DNA from: Mycobacterium intracellulare ATCC 13950
GTDB taxonomy: Bacteria; Actinomycetota; Actinomycetes; Mycobacteriales; Mycobacteriaceae
Direction of reading: 5' to 3'
Length of the DNA stretch: 64,000 nucleotides
Assembly: GCF_000277125.1 (NCBI RefSeq)
Contig: NC_016946.1
Coordinates: 434,001-498,000, forward strand
Below, one piece after another: positions 1 through 12,399 of this stretch (its first letter is position 1; every line of letters starts with the position of its first letter). The notes below the pieces were generated by a model. That model worked only from the letters and a program-made list of their open reading frames with translations. It was not told the origin of the DNA and searched no databases. A program made the translations under genes and the position numbers.

Positions 1-928
1 CCTGGAAGGCATCGACGCCCGAGAAGTCAACTCCATCAAGCTCTTTGACGACGAGCAGGGCCGTCCCGTCTACGTCCGGGTGGGCAAGAACGGGCCGTAC
101 CTGGAGCGCATGGTGACCGGCGACGACGGCGAGCGCACGCCGCAGCGGGCCAACCTCAACGACTCGCTGACCCCCGACGAATTGACCCTCGAGCTGGCCG
201 AGCAGCTGTTCGCCACGCCACAGGAGGGACGGGTGCTGGGCGTGGACCCGGCGACGGGCCACGAAATCGTCGCCAAGGACGGCAGATACGGCCCGTACGT
301 GGCCGAGGTCCTGCCGGAGCCGCCACCTGGCGACGACGAGGGCGGCGCCGCACCCGCGAAGAAGGGAAAGAAGCCCACCGGTCCCAAACCCCGCACCGGG
401 TCGCTGCTGCGCACCATGGATTTGCAGACGGTCACGCTCGAGGACGCGCTGCGGCTGCTCTCGCTGCCCCGGGTGGTCGGTGTCGACCCCGAATCCGGCG
501 AGGAGATCACCGCGCAGAACGGCCGCTACGGCCCATACCTGAAGCGCGGCACCGATTCTCGCTCGCTGGCCACCGAGGAGCAGATGTTCGACATCACCCT
601 CGAGGAAGCGTTGAAGATCTACGCCGAGCCCAAACGCCGCGGCCGCCAGGGCGCCACCGCGCCGCCGCTGCGTGAGCTGGGCGCCGACCCCGCGACCGGC
701 AAGCCGATGGTGATCAAGGACGGCCGGTTCGGGCCGTACGTCACCGACGGCGAGACCAACGCGAGCCTGCGCAAGGGCGACGACGTGCTGTCGATCACCG
801 ACGAGCGGGCCGCCGAACTGCTGGCCGACCGCCGGGCCCGCGGCCCGGCGAAGCGTCCCGCCAAGAAGGCCGCCCGCAAGTCCCCGGCCAAGAAGTCGGC
901 CGCCAAGAAGACCGCCAAGCGCAGCTAG
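1..928 (+). CDS. topA: DNA topoisomerase I, C-terminal part (5' end outside window)
   Basis: This is the 3' end of topA, read in frame from base 2 (LEGIDAREVNSIKLFDD...). Topoisomerase I relaxes negative supercoils by cutting one strand with a tyrosine in its N-terminal core, which lies outside the window. What remains are the repeated C-terminal DNA-binding modules, each marked by a K/N-G-R-Y/F-G-P-Y motif (near 80-110, 275-300, 520-540 and 715-740). They are followed by a lysine- and alanine-rich basic tail, known in mycobacterial TopA to bind DNA and assist strand passage. The TAG stop at 926-928 overlaps the stop of the convergent cyclase gene by a few bases. Confidence 0.95.
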   Translation, partial: LEGIDAREVNSIKLFDDEQGRPVYVRVGKNGPYLERMVTGDDGERTPQRANLNDSLTPDELTLELAEQLFATPQEGRVLGVDPATGHEIVAKDGRYGPYVAEVLPEPPPGDDEGGAAPAKKGKKPTGPKPRTGSLLRTMDLQTVTLEDALRLLSLPRVVGVDPESGEEITAQNGRYGPYLKRGTDSRSLATEEQMFDITLEEALKIYAEPKRRGRQGATAPPLRELGADPATGKPMVIKDGRFGPYVTDGETNASLRKGDDVLSITDERAAELLADRRARGPAKRPAKKAARKSPAKKSAAKKTAKRS

Positions 929-2529
929 CCGCGCGCGTCGCTGGAAACCTCTTGCGGCGCAACCTCTTCCGGGGCGGCCAGCTTCACCGGCCGGGCCAGC
1001 TGGGTGGGCGCCCTGCGGCCGCGCAGCTCGACCACCTCGCCGACATCCCAGCACAGGGCCTCGGCATCCAGCGCGCCGCTGACGGCGATCGCCGACGCGA
1101 GCACGTGGCCGGGCTCGAGCTTGGCCAGCTCGGTCAGCCGGGCGGCCTCGTTGACCGGGTCGCCGATCACGGTGTACTCGAAGCGGGCCTGCGCGCCGAT
1201 GTGGCCGGCGATGGCCCGCCCGGATGACACCCCGATGCCGAACTCCGCCGAACCGATCACCGGGAGCAGCTCGTCGTGCAATTCCCGGGCGGCGGCCAGC
1301 GCCCCGCCCGGTGAGTCGGGGTGCTCGATCGGCGCGCCGAAGATGGCCAGCGCGGCGTCGCCCTGGAACTTGTTGACGAAACCGCCGTGGCGGCCAACGG
1401 TTTCCACCACTACCCGGAAGAACTCGTTGAGCAGGTGGACCACCTCGGCGGGCGGGCGGGTCGAGGCCAGCTGGGTGGAGCCGACCAGGTCCACGAACAG
1501 CACCGCGACGTCGCGCTCCTGCCCACCCAGCTCGGTGCCACGCTCCAGCGCCCGGCGGGCGACGTCCTCCCCGACGTAGCGGCCGAACAGGTCGCGCAGC
1601 CGCTGCCGCTCGGACAGGTCGCGCACCATGTCGTTGAAGCCCGCCTGCAGCAGGCCGAGCTCGCTGGCGTCGTAGATCTGCATGTGCGCGTTGTAGTTTC
1701 CGCGCTGCACCTCGCTCAAGGCCCAGCGCAGCTGGCGCAGCGGGTCGGCGATCGACATGGCCACCAGCAGGGTGCTGATCAGCCCGACGCCCAGCGCGGT
1801 CAGCGCCAGCAACAGGATGGGGTTGAACAGGCTCTCCGGTGCGGCGTGCAGCAGCGAGGCCTTGTCCGCCACCACGGCCAGCACGATCGCCATCAGCGGC
1901 ACCGCCGTGGACAGCATCCAGGTCAGGATCTGGCGCAGGATGACGCCGGGCGCCTTGACGTTCTCCGGGACCCCGCTGCGCAGGGCGGCGACCGCGACCG
2001 GCCGCAACACCCGTTCGGATTGCAGGTAGCCGATGATCGCGGTGGCCGCGGCGCCCAGCGCGGTGGCGACCGAGACGACGGGCGCCGCGAACTTGGCCAC
2101 CGACCAGCTGGCCACGATGAACACCACGCCGCCGATGCACCAGTACGCGACCGTGCTCAGGGTGCGGTAGTACGGCATGCGCAGCGCGCGGCTGCGGGCG
2201 AGTTCGGTGGCGACCGGATCGGTCTCGGCGAGCATGTTGTCGCGGCGCTGCCAGCGGAAGACCGGCATCAGCAGCTTGAGGTTGACCACCACGCCGACGA
2301 GGAACAGGACGACCAACGAGCTCGAGAAGATCGCCAGGTTGAGCGTCGGCAGGTCCTGCAATTCGATGCGATCCTGCGGCGGCAACCCGTAGCGCAGGAA
2401 GCCGAGCACGAACAGCGCGCCGATGATGTCGGCCTGCAACATGCTCAGCGCGAACAGCGGCCACGGGGTGCGCACCACCCACCGGACGAATGCGCTGATC
2501 CGCCCCGGTAGTGCCGCCGCCGTAGTCAC
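925..2529 (-). CDS. Membrane class III adenylate/guanylate cyclase (Rv3645 type)
   Basis: The gene makes a cyclic-nucleotide cyclase of about 534 aa. The N-terminal half holds about six hydrophobic segments. A HAMP linker follows (IADPLRQLRWALSEVQRGNY...), then a class III catalytic domain with the metal-binding stretch VAVLFVDLVGSTQLA and the substrate region NKFQGDAALAIFGAP. Its order and size match M. tuberculosis Rv3645, a cyclase linked to fatty-acid sensitivity and cAMP. I chose GTG 2529 because a TANNNT box (TACGGT, 2541 to 2536 on the minus strand) lies exactly 6 nt before it, as in leaderless mycobacterial mRNAs. A TTG one codon upstream is the alternative. Confidence 0.9.
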   Translation of the reverse strand: MTTAAALPGRISAFVRWVVRTPWPLFALSMLQADIIGALFVLGFLRYGLPPQDRIELQDLPTLNLAIFSSSLVVLFLVGVVVNLKLLMPVFRWQRRDNMLAETDPVATELARSRALRMPYYRTLSTVAYWCIGGVVFIVASWSVAKFAAPVVSVATALGAAATAIIGYLQSERVLRPVAVAALRSGVPENVKAPGVILRQILTWMLSTAVPLMAIVLAVVADKASLLHAAPESLFNPILLLALTALGVGLISTLLVAMSIADPLRQLRWALSEVQRGNYNAHMQIYDASELGLLQAGFNDMVRDLSERQRLRDLFGRYVGEDVARRALERGTELGGQERDVAVLFVDLVGSTQLASTRPPAEVVHLLNEFFRVVVETVGRHGGFVNKFQGDAALAIFGAPIEHPDSPGGALAAARELHDELLPVIGSAEFGIGVSSGRAIAGHIGAQARFEYTVIGDPVNEAARLTELAKLEPGHVLASAIAVSGALDAEALCWDVGEVVELRGRRAPTQLARPVKLAAPEEVAPQEVSSDARG

Positions 2530-2535
2530 CAACCC

Positions 2536-2541
2536 ACCGTA
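2536..2541 (-). promoter_or_regulatory. -10 box (TACGGT) for the cyclase gene
   Basis: TACGGT on the minus strand ends 6 nt before GTG 2529, which suggests transcription starts at the first base of the start codon (leaderless). No clear -35 is needed for such promoters. This is inference from spacing only. Confidence 0.5.
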
Positions 2542-2670
2542 TCGGGCGGCGGCGACGTCCCGGAAACTTAATAACCATCTCGGCAGGTCGCGCGGGGGGC
2601 CCCGACGACCGCAAAGATCACGGAATGGTCGCGGTACGGTAGCCGATCGGTATCTGTCGGCCTGGCTGTC

Positions 2671-2676
2671 TACTGT
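2671..2676 (+). promoter_or_regulatory. -10 box (TACTGT) for the delta'-like gene
   Basis: TACTGT ends 5 nt before ATG 2682 and 8 nt before ATG 2685. It could give a leaderless transcript starting at either ATG. Confidence 0.45.
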
Positions 2677-2681
2677 TACCG

Positions 2682-3917
2682 ATGATGTCCGGGGTGTTTG
2701 CGCGGCTGGTAGGCCAAGACGCGGTGACGGCCGAGCTGCTCGCCGCCGCCAGAGCCTCCCGCGGTGACCCAGCCCACAGCGAGGCGGGCGCCGGGACTAT
2801 GACACATGCCTGGCTGATCACCGGTCCGCCCGGCTCGGGGCGCTCGGTGGCCGCGCTGTGCTTCGCGGCCGCGCTGCAATGCACCTCCACCGTCGAAGAC
2901 GGGGGCCCGGGCTGCGGGCGCTGCCACGCGTGCACGACGACCATGGCCGGCACGCACTCCGACGTGCGCCGGGTGATCCCCGAGGGCCTGTCCATCGGCG
3001 TCGACGAGATGCGCGCGATCGTGCAGATCGCGTCGCGGCGCCCGGCCACCGGGCATCGCCAGATCGTGGTGATCGAAGACGCCGACCGGTTGACCGAGGG
3101 CGCCGCCAACGCGCTGCTGAAGGTCGTCGAGGAGCCGCCGCCGTCGACGGTGTTCCTGCTGTGCGCGCCGTCGGTGGATCCCGAGGACATCGCCATCACG
3201 CTGCGGTCGCGGTGCCGGCACGTGGCGCTGGTGACGCCGTCGACCGAGGCGATCGCCCGGGTGCTGGTGGACAGCGACGGCCTGAGTCCCGAAACCGCGG
3301 ACTGGGCGGCGTCGGTCAGCGGCGGCCACGTGGGCCGGGCGCGCCGGCTGGCCACCGACCCGGAGGCCCGCGCGCGCCGGGAGCGGGCGCTGGGACTGGT
3401 ACGCGACGCCGCGACCCCGTCGCGGGCCTACGCCGCCGCCGAGGAGTTGGTGGCCGCGGCCGAGGCCGAGGCGGTGGTGCTGACCGCGGACCGCGCCGAG
3501 GCCGAGACCGAGGAGCTGCGCACGGCCCTCGGCGCCGGCGGGACCGGCAAGGGCACCGCGGGCGCGATGCGCGGCGCGGCCGGGGCGATCAAAGACCTTG
3601 AGCGGCGGCAGAAGTCGCGCCAGACGCGGGCCTCGCGCGACGCGCTGGACCGGGCGCTGATCGACCTGGCGACCTATTTCCGGGATGCGCTCCTGGCCGC
3701 CGCGAACGGCGGGGCGGTGCGGGCCAACCATCCGGACATGGCCGAGAAGGTCGCGGCGCTGGCCGCGCATGCCCCGCCCGACCGGCTGCTGCGCTGCATC
3801 GAGGCGGTTCTCGAGTGCCGCGAGGCGCTGGCGATCAACGTCAAGCCGAAGTTCGCCGTCGACGCCATGGTCGCCACGATCGGCCAGCAACTGCGCGCCC
3901 AGGAACCGCGCGACTGA
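2682..3917 (+). CDS. holB: DNA polymerase III delta' subunit-like clamp-loader ATPase
   Basis: The protein (411 aa, or 410 from ATG 2685) belongs to the clamp-loader AAA+ family. It opens with FARLVGQDAVTAELLAAAR, the usual lead-in of DnaX/HolB proteins. The P-loop-like segment ITGPPGSGRSVAAL has R in place of the usual lysine, as expected for the non-hydrolysing delta' subunit. A four-cysteine zinc module (C-x8-C-x2-C-x2-C pattern around GPGCGRCHAC) and the sensor-type motif VIEDADRLTEGAANALLKVVEEPP follow. It matches M. tuberculosis Rv3644c in place and size. It would help load the sliding clamp during replication. An alanine-rich insert lies around residues 250-310. Confidence 0.85.
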   Translation: MMSGVFARLVGQDAVTAELLAAARASRGDPAHSEAGAGTMTHAWLITGPPGSGRSVAALCFAAALQCTSTVEDGGPGCGRCHACTTTMAGTHSDVRRVIPEGLSIGVDEMRAIVQIASRRPATGHRQIVVIEDADRLTEGAANALLKVVEEPPPSTVFLLCAPSVDPEDIAITLRSRCRHVALVTPSTEAIARVLVDSDGLSPETADWAASVSGGHVGRARRLATDPEARARRERALGLVRDAATPSRAYAAAEELVAAAEAEAVVLTADRAEAETEELRTALGAGGTGKGTAGAMRGAAGAIKDLERRQKSRQTRASRDALDRALIDLATYFRDALLAAANGGAVRANHPDMAEKVAALAAHAPPDRLLRCIEAVLECREALAINVKPKFAVDAMVATIGQQLRAQEPRD

Positions 3918-3973
3918 TTTCGTGGTGCCCGCCCGCCTGCCGTAGACTCGTGCCGCCCGGCGTGTGGGCACCA

Positions 3974-4049
3974 GCCGCCTTAGCTCAGTCGGTAGAGCGA
4001 TTCACTCGTAATGAATAGGTCAGGAGTTCGATTCTCCTAGGCGGCTCCA
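3974..4049 (+). tRNA. tRNA-Thr, anticodon CGT
   Basis: A complete cloverleaf can be read. The acceptor arm pairs GCCGCCT (3974-3980) with AGGCGGC (4039-4045). The anticodon stem ATTCA/TGAAT (4000-4004, 4012-4016) encloses CTCGTAA, so the anticodon is CGT at 4007-4009 and decodes ACG threonine codons. The T arm is AGGAG-TTCGATT-CTCCT. The discriminator base is T4046 and CCA is encoded (4047-4049). The gene stands alone just after the clamp-loader gene. Confidence 0.97.
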
Positions 4050-4061
4050 TTTCTTCCCGGG

Positions 4062-7123
<3,062 letters not shown>

Positions 7124-7127
<4 letters not shown>

Positions 7128-7822
7128 GGTGTCCTCCCTCGCAGGAACCCGTCGAAGATGATGTTGACGCCGTTGAGCAGCGGCTGCCCCTTCGACTTCG
7201 AGTATTCGGTGTAGAGCACCTCGACCGGTTCTTCGGCGACGCGCCAATGGTTTTCGTCGATCAGCATGATGAACTCGTTGGCGTGGCTCATGCCGCTCAT
7301 CGTGATGTCCAGCCCGTCGGCGACCTTCTTGTTGAACACCCGCAGGCCGTTGTTGGTGTCGGTCAGCCCGAGCCGGCGACCGCGCCGGCTCAACCGCGCG
7401 GCGGTCTGCAGCACGATCCGTTTCAGCAGCGGCGGCCGCGCGACCTGCTGGGTGCCGAACCGGGTCCCGATGACCACGTCGACGTCCCCGCCGCGCAGCC
7501 GGTCGACCATGGCGGCGAGATCCTTGACGCGATGCTGGCCGTCGGCGTCGAACGTGGCGAAAACCTCGGCCCCGGGCTGCTTGCGGGCGTACTCGACGCC
7601 GGTCTGGATGGCCGCCCCCTGCCCGAGGTTGATGGGATGGCGAACCAGGTGAGCGCCCGCGCGCCGGGCGATCTCACCGGTGCCGTCGGCGCTGCCGTCG
7701 TCCACGCAGACGACGTGGTCGAATACCGAGCGCACGTCGGCTATCACCTCGGCGATGACAGCTGCTTCGTTGAAGGCGGGAATGACGACCCAGACGACCG
7801 AATATTGCGTTTCCGTACCCAT
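7124..7822 (-). CDS. ppgS: Polyprenyl-phospho-N-acetylgalactosaminyl synthase (GT2 family)
   Basis: This is a 232-aa soluble family 2 glycosyltransferase of dolichol-phosphate-mannose-synthase type. It shows WVVIPAFNEAAVIAEVI, the VCVDDGSADGT nucleotide region, the metal-binding DxD in FATFDADGQHR, and GTRFG. The M. tuberculosis homologue Rv3631 makes decaprenyl-phosphate-GalNAc, the donor for the galactosamine on arabinogalactan. The gene is followed by its membrane partner with an ATGA overlap and preceded by a flippase-like gene 35 nt away, so the three probably form one operon. Confidence 0.9.
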
Positions 7823-7857
7823 CTAAGCCCACAAGGTACACGCTGGTGCAGGCCAGA

Positions 7858-9108
7858 TCAGCCCGTTGCGCGTCCGGCGCGCGACAGCGCCACCAGATGG
7901 ACACCGATGCCCACCAGCGGCCCGCACAGCAATCCGACCACGGTGCGGGTCTGCAGGGACAGCGGCAGCAACAGCAGCAAACCCGACGCGACCGTGGCGC
8001 CGACCCAGCCCAGCGAGTAGGCGCGGTGCAGCGCGGCGGCCACCGCGGCGGCGCCGGTCAGCGTCAGCATGGCGATCGCCACCGCGGCCGCGGTCAGCCA
8101 CGCCAGCAGGGCGCTGCTGGCGTGGTACTGCGGCCCGAAGGCGAATCGCAACAGCCAGGGGCCCACGGCGCCCGCGGCCAGCACCCCGACCGCGCCGATG
8201 CCCGCGACGATGCCGGCCGGGGCGATCAGCGCGCGCACCCGGTCGCTGCGCTCGTCGACGAAATGCGCAATCAGGTTGCCCTGCATGGCCGTCAGCGGCA
8301 CCAGCAGCGGCGCACGGGTCAACGTGACGGCCAGGATGATCACCCCGCCCTCGGCGCCCAACTCGGCGCTGGTGAGCTTCAGCAGCACGGGAAAACCCAT
8401 CACCAGGATGGCGCTGGCGCCGGCCGCGGTGATCGAATGCGCGGCGCCCCGCAGGAAGGTCGCGGTGCCGCCCGGGGTGAGCAGCCGCGCGGCCGCGCGG
8501 GTGGCCGGCGAGGCCACCAGCAGGATCAGCCAGGCGATCGCGCCGCCGACCGTCGCCCACAGGAAGCCGGTCAGATGCCAGCCCAGCACCACGGTGGCCG
8601 CCGCGATCGCGACGCGGATGACCGCGTCGGTCACCATCAGCGCCCCGTACTGGGTCCACTGGTTGATGCCGGCCAACATGCCCAGCAGCGTGGTGTGCAC
8701 GCAGAAGCCTGCCAGCCCCGCGCACAGCAGCGCCACCGACAACCAGCGCTCCTCGACGAAAACCCGACCGCTCCACAGCGGCGCGGTCCCCGCGATCACG
8801 ACGGCCGCGGCGACCCCGAGCAGCGCGCCGACCCGCAGCGGGTGGGTGCGCTTGGTCGGCGCGACGTCGAGGTAGGCGCACGCGCGGACCTCGCGGGTGG
8901 TCTCTTGGAGCAGCCCGAAGGCGGCGCCGCTGACCAACCCGAAGGCCCCCCAGAAGACCCCGAACACCGAGAAGCCGCTGGGAGCGAGGTCGCGGGCCGC
9001 CAGGTAGATCACGCCGTAGCCGCACAGGGCGGTCACGGCGGTGGCGGTGCCGACGCGAGCCATGCTGCCGCGCGCCACCGGCCCCTGCGAGGCGCTGATT
9101 TCGGTCAT
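7858..9108 (-). CDS. Polytopic membrane protein, polysaccharide flippase-like (Rv3630 type)
   Basis: The protein is 416 aa from ATG 9108, with about 11-12 hydrophobic segments and a pattern like MOP-superfamily (Wzx/MATE-like) exporters. A longer ORF reaches 9234, but its extra N terminus is polar and unlike a membrane protein. It sits directly upstream of ppgS in the same direction. A role in flipping a polyprenyl-linked sugar made by PpgS is attractive but inferred from position and fold only. Confidence 0.75.
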   Translation of the reverse strand: MTEISASQGPVARGSMARVGTATAVTALCGYGVIYLAARDLAPSGFSVFGVFWGAFGLVSGAAFGLLQETTREVRACAYLDVAPTKRTHPLRVGALLGVAAAVVIAGTAPLWSGRVFVEERWLSVALLCAGLAGFCVHTTLLGMLAGINQWTQYGALMVTDAVIRVAIAAATVVLGWHLTGFLWATVGGAIAWLILLVASPATRAAARLLTPGGTATFLRGAAHSITAAGASAILVMGFPVLLKLTSAELGAEGGVIILAVTLTRAPLLVPLTAMQGNLIAHFVDERSDRVRALIAPAGIVAGIGAVGVLAAGAVGPWLLRFAFGPQYHASSALLAWLTAAAVAIAMLTLTGAAAVAAALHRAYSLGWVGATVASGLLLLLPLSLQTRTVVGLLCGPLVGIGVHLVALSRAGRATG

Positions 9109-9232
9109 CGGGGCAGCGCTTTCAGCGGACCGCACCGATGTATCGCCACAATTTGAAAATAGTAAGTGTCCGCACCGCTCGCCCGGCGCGGCGCTCGGGT
9201 TCGCTAATGTGAGCCGCTGTCGGAAAGGACCC

Positions 9233-10303
9233 ATGGCCGCCTACCGCGTCTTCGGTGTTTCGCTGTTGCTCACCGTGGTGGCCCTCGTGCTGGGGTACGC
9301 CCACGGTGGCCTCGAAGATCTCTTCCTGCTGCTGGTGCTGGCCGTCCTCGAGGTGTCGCTGTCGTTCGACAACGCCATCATCAACGCCGCGATCCTGAAG
9401 CGGATGAGCCCGTTTTGGCGGCAGATGTTCTTGACCGTCGGGATCGTCATCGCCGTGTTCGGGATGCGTTTGTTGTTCCCGTTGGTCATCGTGTGGGCGA
9501 CCGCGGGGATCGGTCCCGTTCGGGCGATGGAACTGGCGCTGCATCCGCCGCCGAACGGCGCGCTGGAGTTCGCGGACGGCTCGCCGAGCTACGAGAAGAT
9601 GATCCTGTCCGCCCATCCGCAGATCGCGGCCTTCGGTGGGATGTTCCTGTTGATGCTGTTCCTGGATTTCGTCTTCCACGACCGAGATATCAAGTGGCTC
9701 AAGTGGATTGAGGTTCCGTTCGCCCGCATCGGGCGACTCGGCCAGGTGTCGGTGGTGGTGGCCGGCGCCACGCTGGTGCTCGTCGGCTCGCGGTTGACGC
9801 ATTCGGCCGACGAGCGTGCCACGGTGTTGACCGCCGGGGTGCTGGGCCTGGTGACCTACCTGGTGGTCAACGGGTTGAGCCGCGCGTTCCGGCCGGCCAA
9901 CGTCGAGGGCATGACGGTCGGCGAGGCGGTCGGCAGGGCGGGTTTCACCCTGTTCCTCTATCTGGAGGTGCTCGACGCCGCGTTCTCGTTCGACGGGGTC
10001 ACCGGCGCCTTCGCGATCACCTCGGACCCGATCGTCATCGCGCTCGGGCTCGGCTTGATCGGCTCGATGTTCGTGCGGTCCATCACCATCTACCTGGTCA
10101 AGCAGGAAACCCTGGACCGGTACGTCTACCTGGAACACGGCGCGCACTGGGCGATCGGCGCGCTGGCCGTGATCATGCTGGGATCCATCGATCCGGGTTT
10201 GCAGGTGCCCGAGGCGGACACCGCCTCGGTGGGCGTGGTCTTCATCGGGGCGGCGCTGGGCTGGAGCCTGCTGCGCAACCGGCGCAGGGCGCGGGCGGGC
10301 TAG
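9233..10303 (+). CDS. TerC-like / DUF475 integral membrane protein
   Basis: The protein is 356 aa with about nine membrane segments. Two acidic SFDN/SFDG motifs (LEVSLSFDNAIINAAIL near the N terminus and DAAFSFDGVTGAFAI in the C-terminal half) mark the TerC/DUF475 fold, proposed to move metal ions. The start is ATG 9233, with a clear ribosome-binding site (GGAAAGGA, about 9222-9229). It corresponds to M. tuberculosis Rv3629c. Its TAG stop forms the first bases of the tandem repeat that follows. Confidence 0.85.
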   Translation: MAAYRVFGVSLLLTVVALVLGYAHGGLEDLFLLLVLAVLEVSLSFDNAIINAAILKRMSPFWRQMFLTVGIVIAVFGMRLLFPLVIVWATAGIGPVRAMELALHPPPNGALEFADGSPSYEKMILSAHPQIAAFGGMFLLMLFLDFVFHDRDIKWLKWIEVPFARIGRLGQVSVVVAGATLVLVGSRLTHSADERATVLTAGVLGLVTYLVVNGLSRAFRPANVEGMTVGEAVGRAGFTLFLYLEVLDAAFSFDGVTGAFAITSDPIVIALGLGLIGSMFVRSITIYLVKQETLDRYVYLEHGAHWAIGALAVIMLGSIDPGLQVPEADTASVGVVFIGAALGWSLLRNRRRARAG

Positions 10304-10410
10304 TGGCGATCGCAAGCGCGGCGAAGCGGGGCGCGGCGGGTCGCCACCATCGGGCTAGTGGCGATCGCAAGCGCGGCGAAGCCGGGCGCGGCGGGTCGCC
10401 ACCATCGAGC
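10301..10410. repeat. Two tandem copies of a 55-bp unit with a 41-bp core
   Basis: Copy 1 is 10301-10355 and copy 2 is 10356-10410. The cores (10305-10345 and 10360-10400) run from GGCGATCGCAAGCG to GGCGGGTCGCC and differ by one base. The ends form an imperfect inverted repeat (GGCGA...TCGCC). The block fills the gap between the convergent DUF475 and ppa genes and supplies both stop codons. A third identical 41-bp core lies at 15060-15100. I see no T-run, so it is not an obvious intrinsic terminator. Confidence 0.95.
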
Positions 10411-10898
10411 TAGTGCCCCTCGGCCTTGAACCGGTCCACCGAGCGCTGAATCTCGGCCTCGGCCTCCGCGCGGCCGACCCAGTCCGCCGCCTTGACGAAC
10501 TTGCCCGGCTCCAGGTCCTTGTAGTGCACAAAGAAGTGCTTGATCACGTCCAGCTCGAACTCGGGCACGTCGCCGATGTCCTGGATGTGGTCCCAGCGGT
10601 GGTCGCCGGCCGGCACGCACAAAACCTTGTCGTCGCCGCCCTTTTCGTCGGTCATCCGGAACATGCCCACCGGGCGGGCCTCCACGATCACCCCGGGAAA
10701 CACCGACTGCGGCAACAGCACCATGGCGTCCAGCGGGTCGCCGTCCTCGCCGAGGGTGTCCTCGATGTAGCCGTAGTCGGTCGGGTAGCCCATCGCGGTG
10801 TACAGGTAGCGGTCCAGACGCACCCGTCCGGTCTCGTGGTCGATCTCGTATTTGTTCCGCTGGCCCTTGAGGATCTCGATGGTCACGTCGAATTCCAC
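10410..10898 (-). CDS. ppa: Inorganic pyrophosphatase
   Basis: This is a soluble family I pyrophosphatase of 162 aa that hydrolyses PPi released by polymer synthesis. Active-site signatures include [23 protein letters not shown] and the aspartate triad in [13 protein letters not shown] chose GTG 10898 because AAGGAG (complement of 10907-10912) sits 8 nt upstream and the length then equals the 162-aa M. tuberculosis enzyme. A start 10 codons upstream is less likely. The stop abuts the 41-bp repeat. Confidence 0.95.
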   Translation of the reverse strand: MEFDVTIEILKGQRNKYEIDHETGRVRLDRYLYTAMGYPTDYGYIEDTLGEDGDPLDAMVLLPQSVFPGVIVEARPVGMFRMTDEKGGDDKVLCVPAGDHRWDHIQDIGDVPEFELDVIKHFFVHYKDLEPGKFVKAADWVGRAEAEAEIQRSVDRFKAEGH

Positions 10899-11013
10899 CG
10901 CGTCGGCTCCTTGTCTGGGTGTCTGCATGGGCAGGCCAATTTTGCTCTGCTACACCCTAGTCGAGCCCATCGGCGCCGATTCGGCAGAATGGGTTCAGAC
11001 AGTCAGGAGAGTG

Positions 11014-12399
11014 ATGGCCCGTACTCGCTGGCAAAAATCCACCCCAGTGTTGATCGGGTTGGGCGTGCTGGCGTTCGTCGCTGCCGTGGTGGTGGCGGCG
11101 ACGTTTTTCACCACGACCGGGCACGGCGCGGGCAGCGCGCGCGCCCCGATCCCGCCTCCGCACGCGCCCACGGTCAAGCCCGGCATGGTCCCGGTGAGCG
11201 ACACCGCCGAGTTACCCAGCGGGCCCGGCGTGGGCGCCGCGCTGGCACCGGTGGCGGGCGATCCCAACCTGGGCAGGCTCGGCGGCCGGATCACCGACGC
11301 CCTCACCGGAAAAGAGCTGTGGCAGGTGGCCGACGACATGCCGCTGGTGCCGGCGTCGACCAACAAGGTGCTGACGGCCGCCGCCGCCCTGCTGACGTTG
11401 GACCGCCAGGCCCGGATCAGCACCCGGGTGGTCGCGGGCAGCCAGAACGCCCAGGGCCCCGTCGTGCTGGTGGGCGCCGGCGATCCGGTGCTCTCGGCGG
11501 CGCCGCCCGGGCAGGACACCTGGTACCGCGGCGCGGCCCGCATCAGCGACCTCGTCGAACAGATCCGGCGCAGCGGGGTGACCCCGACCGCGGTGCAGGT
11601 GGACACCTCGGCGTTCAGCGGCCCGACGATGGCGCAGGGGTGGGATCCCGCCGACGTCGACAACGGCGACATCGCGCCGATCGAGTCGGTGATGATCGAC
11701 GCCGGGCGCATCCAGCCGACCACGGTCAACTCCCGGCGGTCCCGGACGCCGGCGCTGGACGCCGGCCGCGAGCTGGCCAAGGCGCTGAACCTCGATCCCG
11801 CCGCGGTGACGATCGCGACGGCGCCGTCCGGGGCGCGGCAGCTGGCCGTCGTGCAGTCGGCGCCGTTGGTCCAGCGGCTCTCGGAGATGATGGACCACTC
11901 CGACAACGTGCTGGCCGAATGCATCGCCCGTGAGGTGGCGGCCGCGATCAATCGGCCGCGCAGCTTCGCCGGCGCGGCCGACGCGGTGACCAACCGGTTG
12001 AGCACCGCCCACGTCGACACCGCGGGCGCGGCGCTGCTGGACTCCAGCGGGCTTTCGGTCGACGACCGGCTCACGGCCAAGACGCTCGACGGGGTGCTGC
12101 AGGCCGCCGCCGGGCCCGACCAGCCGTCGCTGCGGGCCCTGCTGGACCTGCTTCCGATCGCCGCCGGCAGTGGGACGCTCGGCGACCGGTTCCTCGACGC
12201 CTCGACCAGCCAGGGCCCCGCCGGCTGGCTGCGGGCCAAGACAGGCTCGCTGACCAACATCAACGCGCTGGCCGGGGTGCTCACCGACCGCAGCGGCCGG
12301 GTGCTCACCTTCGCGTTCATCTCCAACGACGCGGGCCCCAACGGCCGCAACGTGATGGACGCGCTGGCGACCCGGCTCTGGTTCTGCGGGTGCTCATGA
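11014..12399 (+). CDS. dacB: D-alanyl-D-alanine carboxypeptidase / endopeptidase (PBP4, family S13)
   Basis: The 461-aa protein is anchored by an N-terminal hydrophobic segment (VLIGLGVLAFVAAVVVAA) and acts on peptidoglycan outside the membrane. All three penicillin-binding motifs are present: S115-T-N-K118, S296-D-N298 and K409-T-G. ATG 11014 follows AGGAG (11005-11009); the GTG one codon earlier is possible. The stop overlaps the next start (ATGA at 12396-12399), so dacB and the DUF2342 gene are coupled. Confidence 0.93.
   Translation: MARTRWQKSTPVLIGLGVLAFVAAVVVAATFFTTTGHGAGSARAPIPPPHAPTVKPGMVPVSDTAELPSGPGVGAALAPVAGDPNLGRLGGRITDALTGKELWQVADDMPLVPASTNKVLTAAAALLTLDRQARISTRVVAGSQNAQGPVVLVGAGDPVLSAAPPGQDTWYRGAARISDLVEQIRRSGVTPTAVQVDTSAFSGPTMAQGWDPADVDNGDIAPIESVMIDAGRIQPTTVNSRRSRTPALDAGRELAKALNLDPAAVTIATAPSGARQLAVVQSAPLVQRLSEMMDHSDNVLAECIAREVAAAINRPRSFAGAADAVTNRLSTAHVDTAGAALLDSSGLSVDDRLTAKTLDGVLQAAAGPDQPSLRALLDLLPIAAGSGTLGDRFLDASTSQGPAGWLRAKTGSLTNINALAGVLTDRSGRVLTFAFISNDAGPNGRNVMDALATRLWFCGCS

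Noticed and set aside
10301..10410. Intrinsic terminator at the 41-bp repeat
   Set aside because: End arms pair over only about five bases and no T-run follows in either direction, so a classical terminator is not supported, although an RNA structure is still possible.
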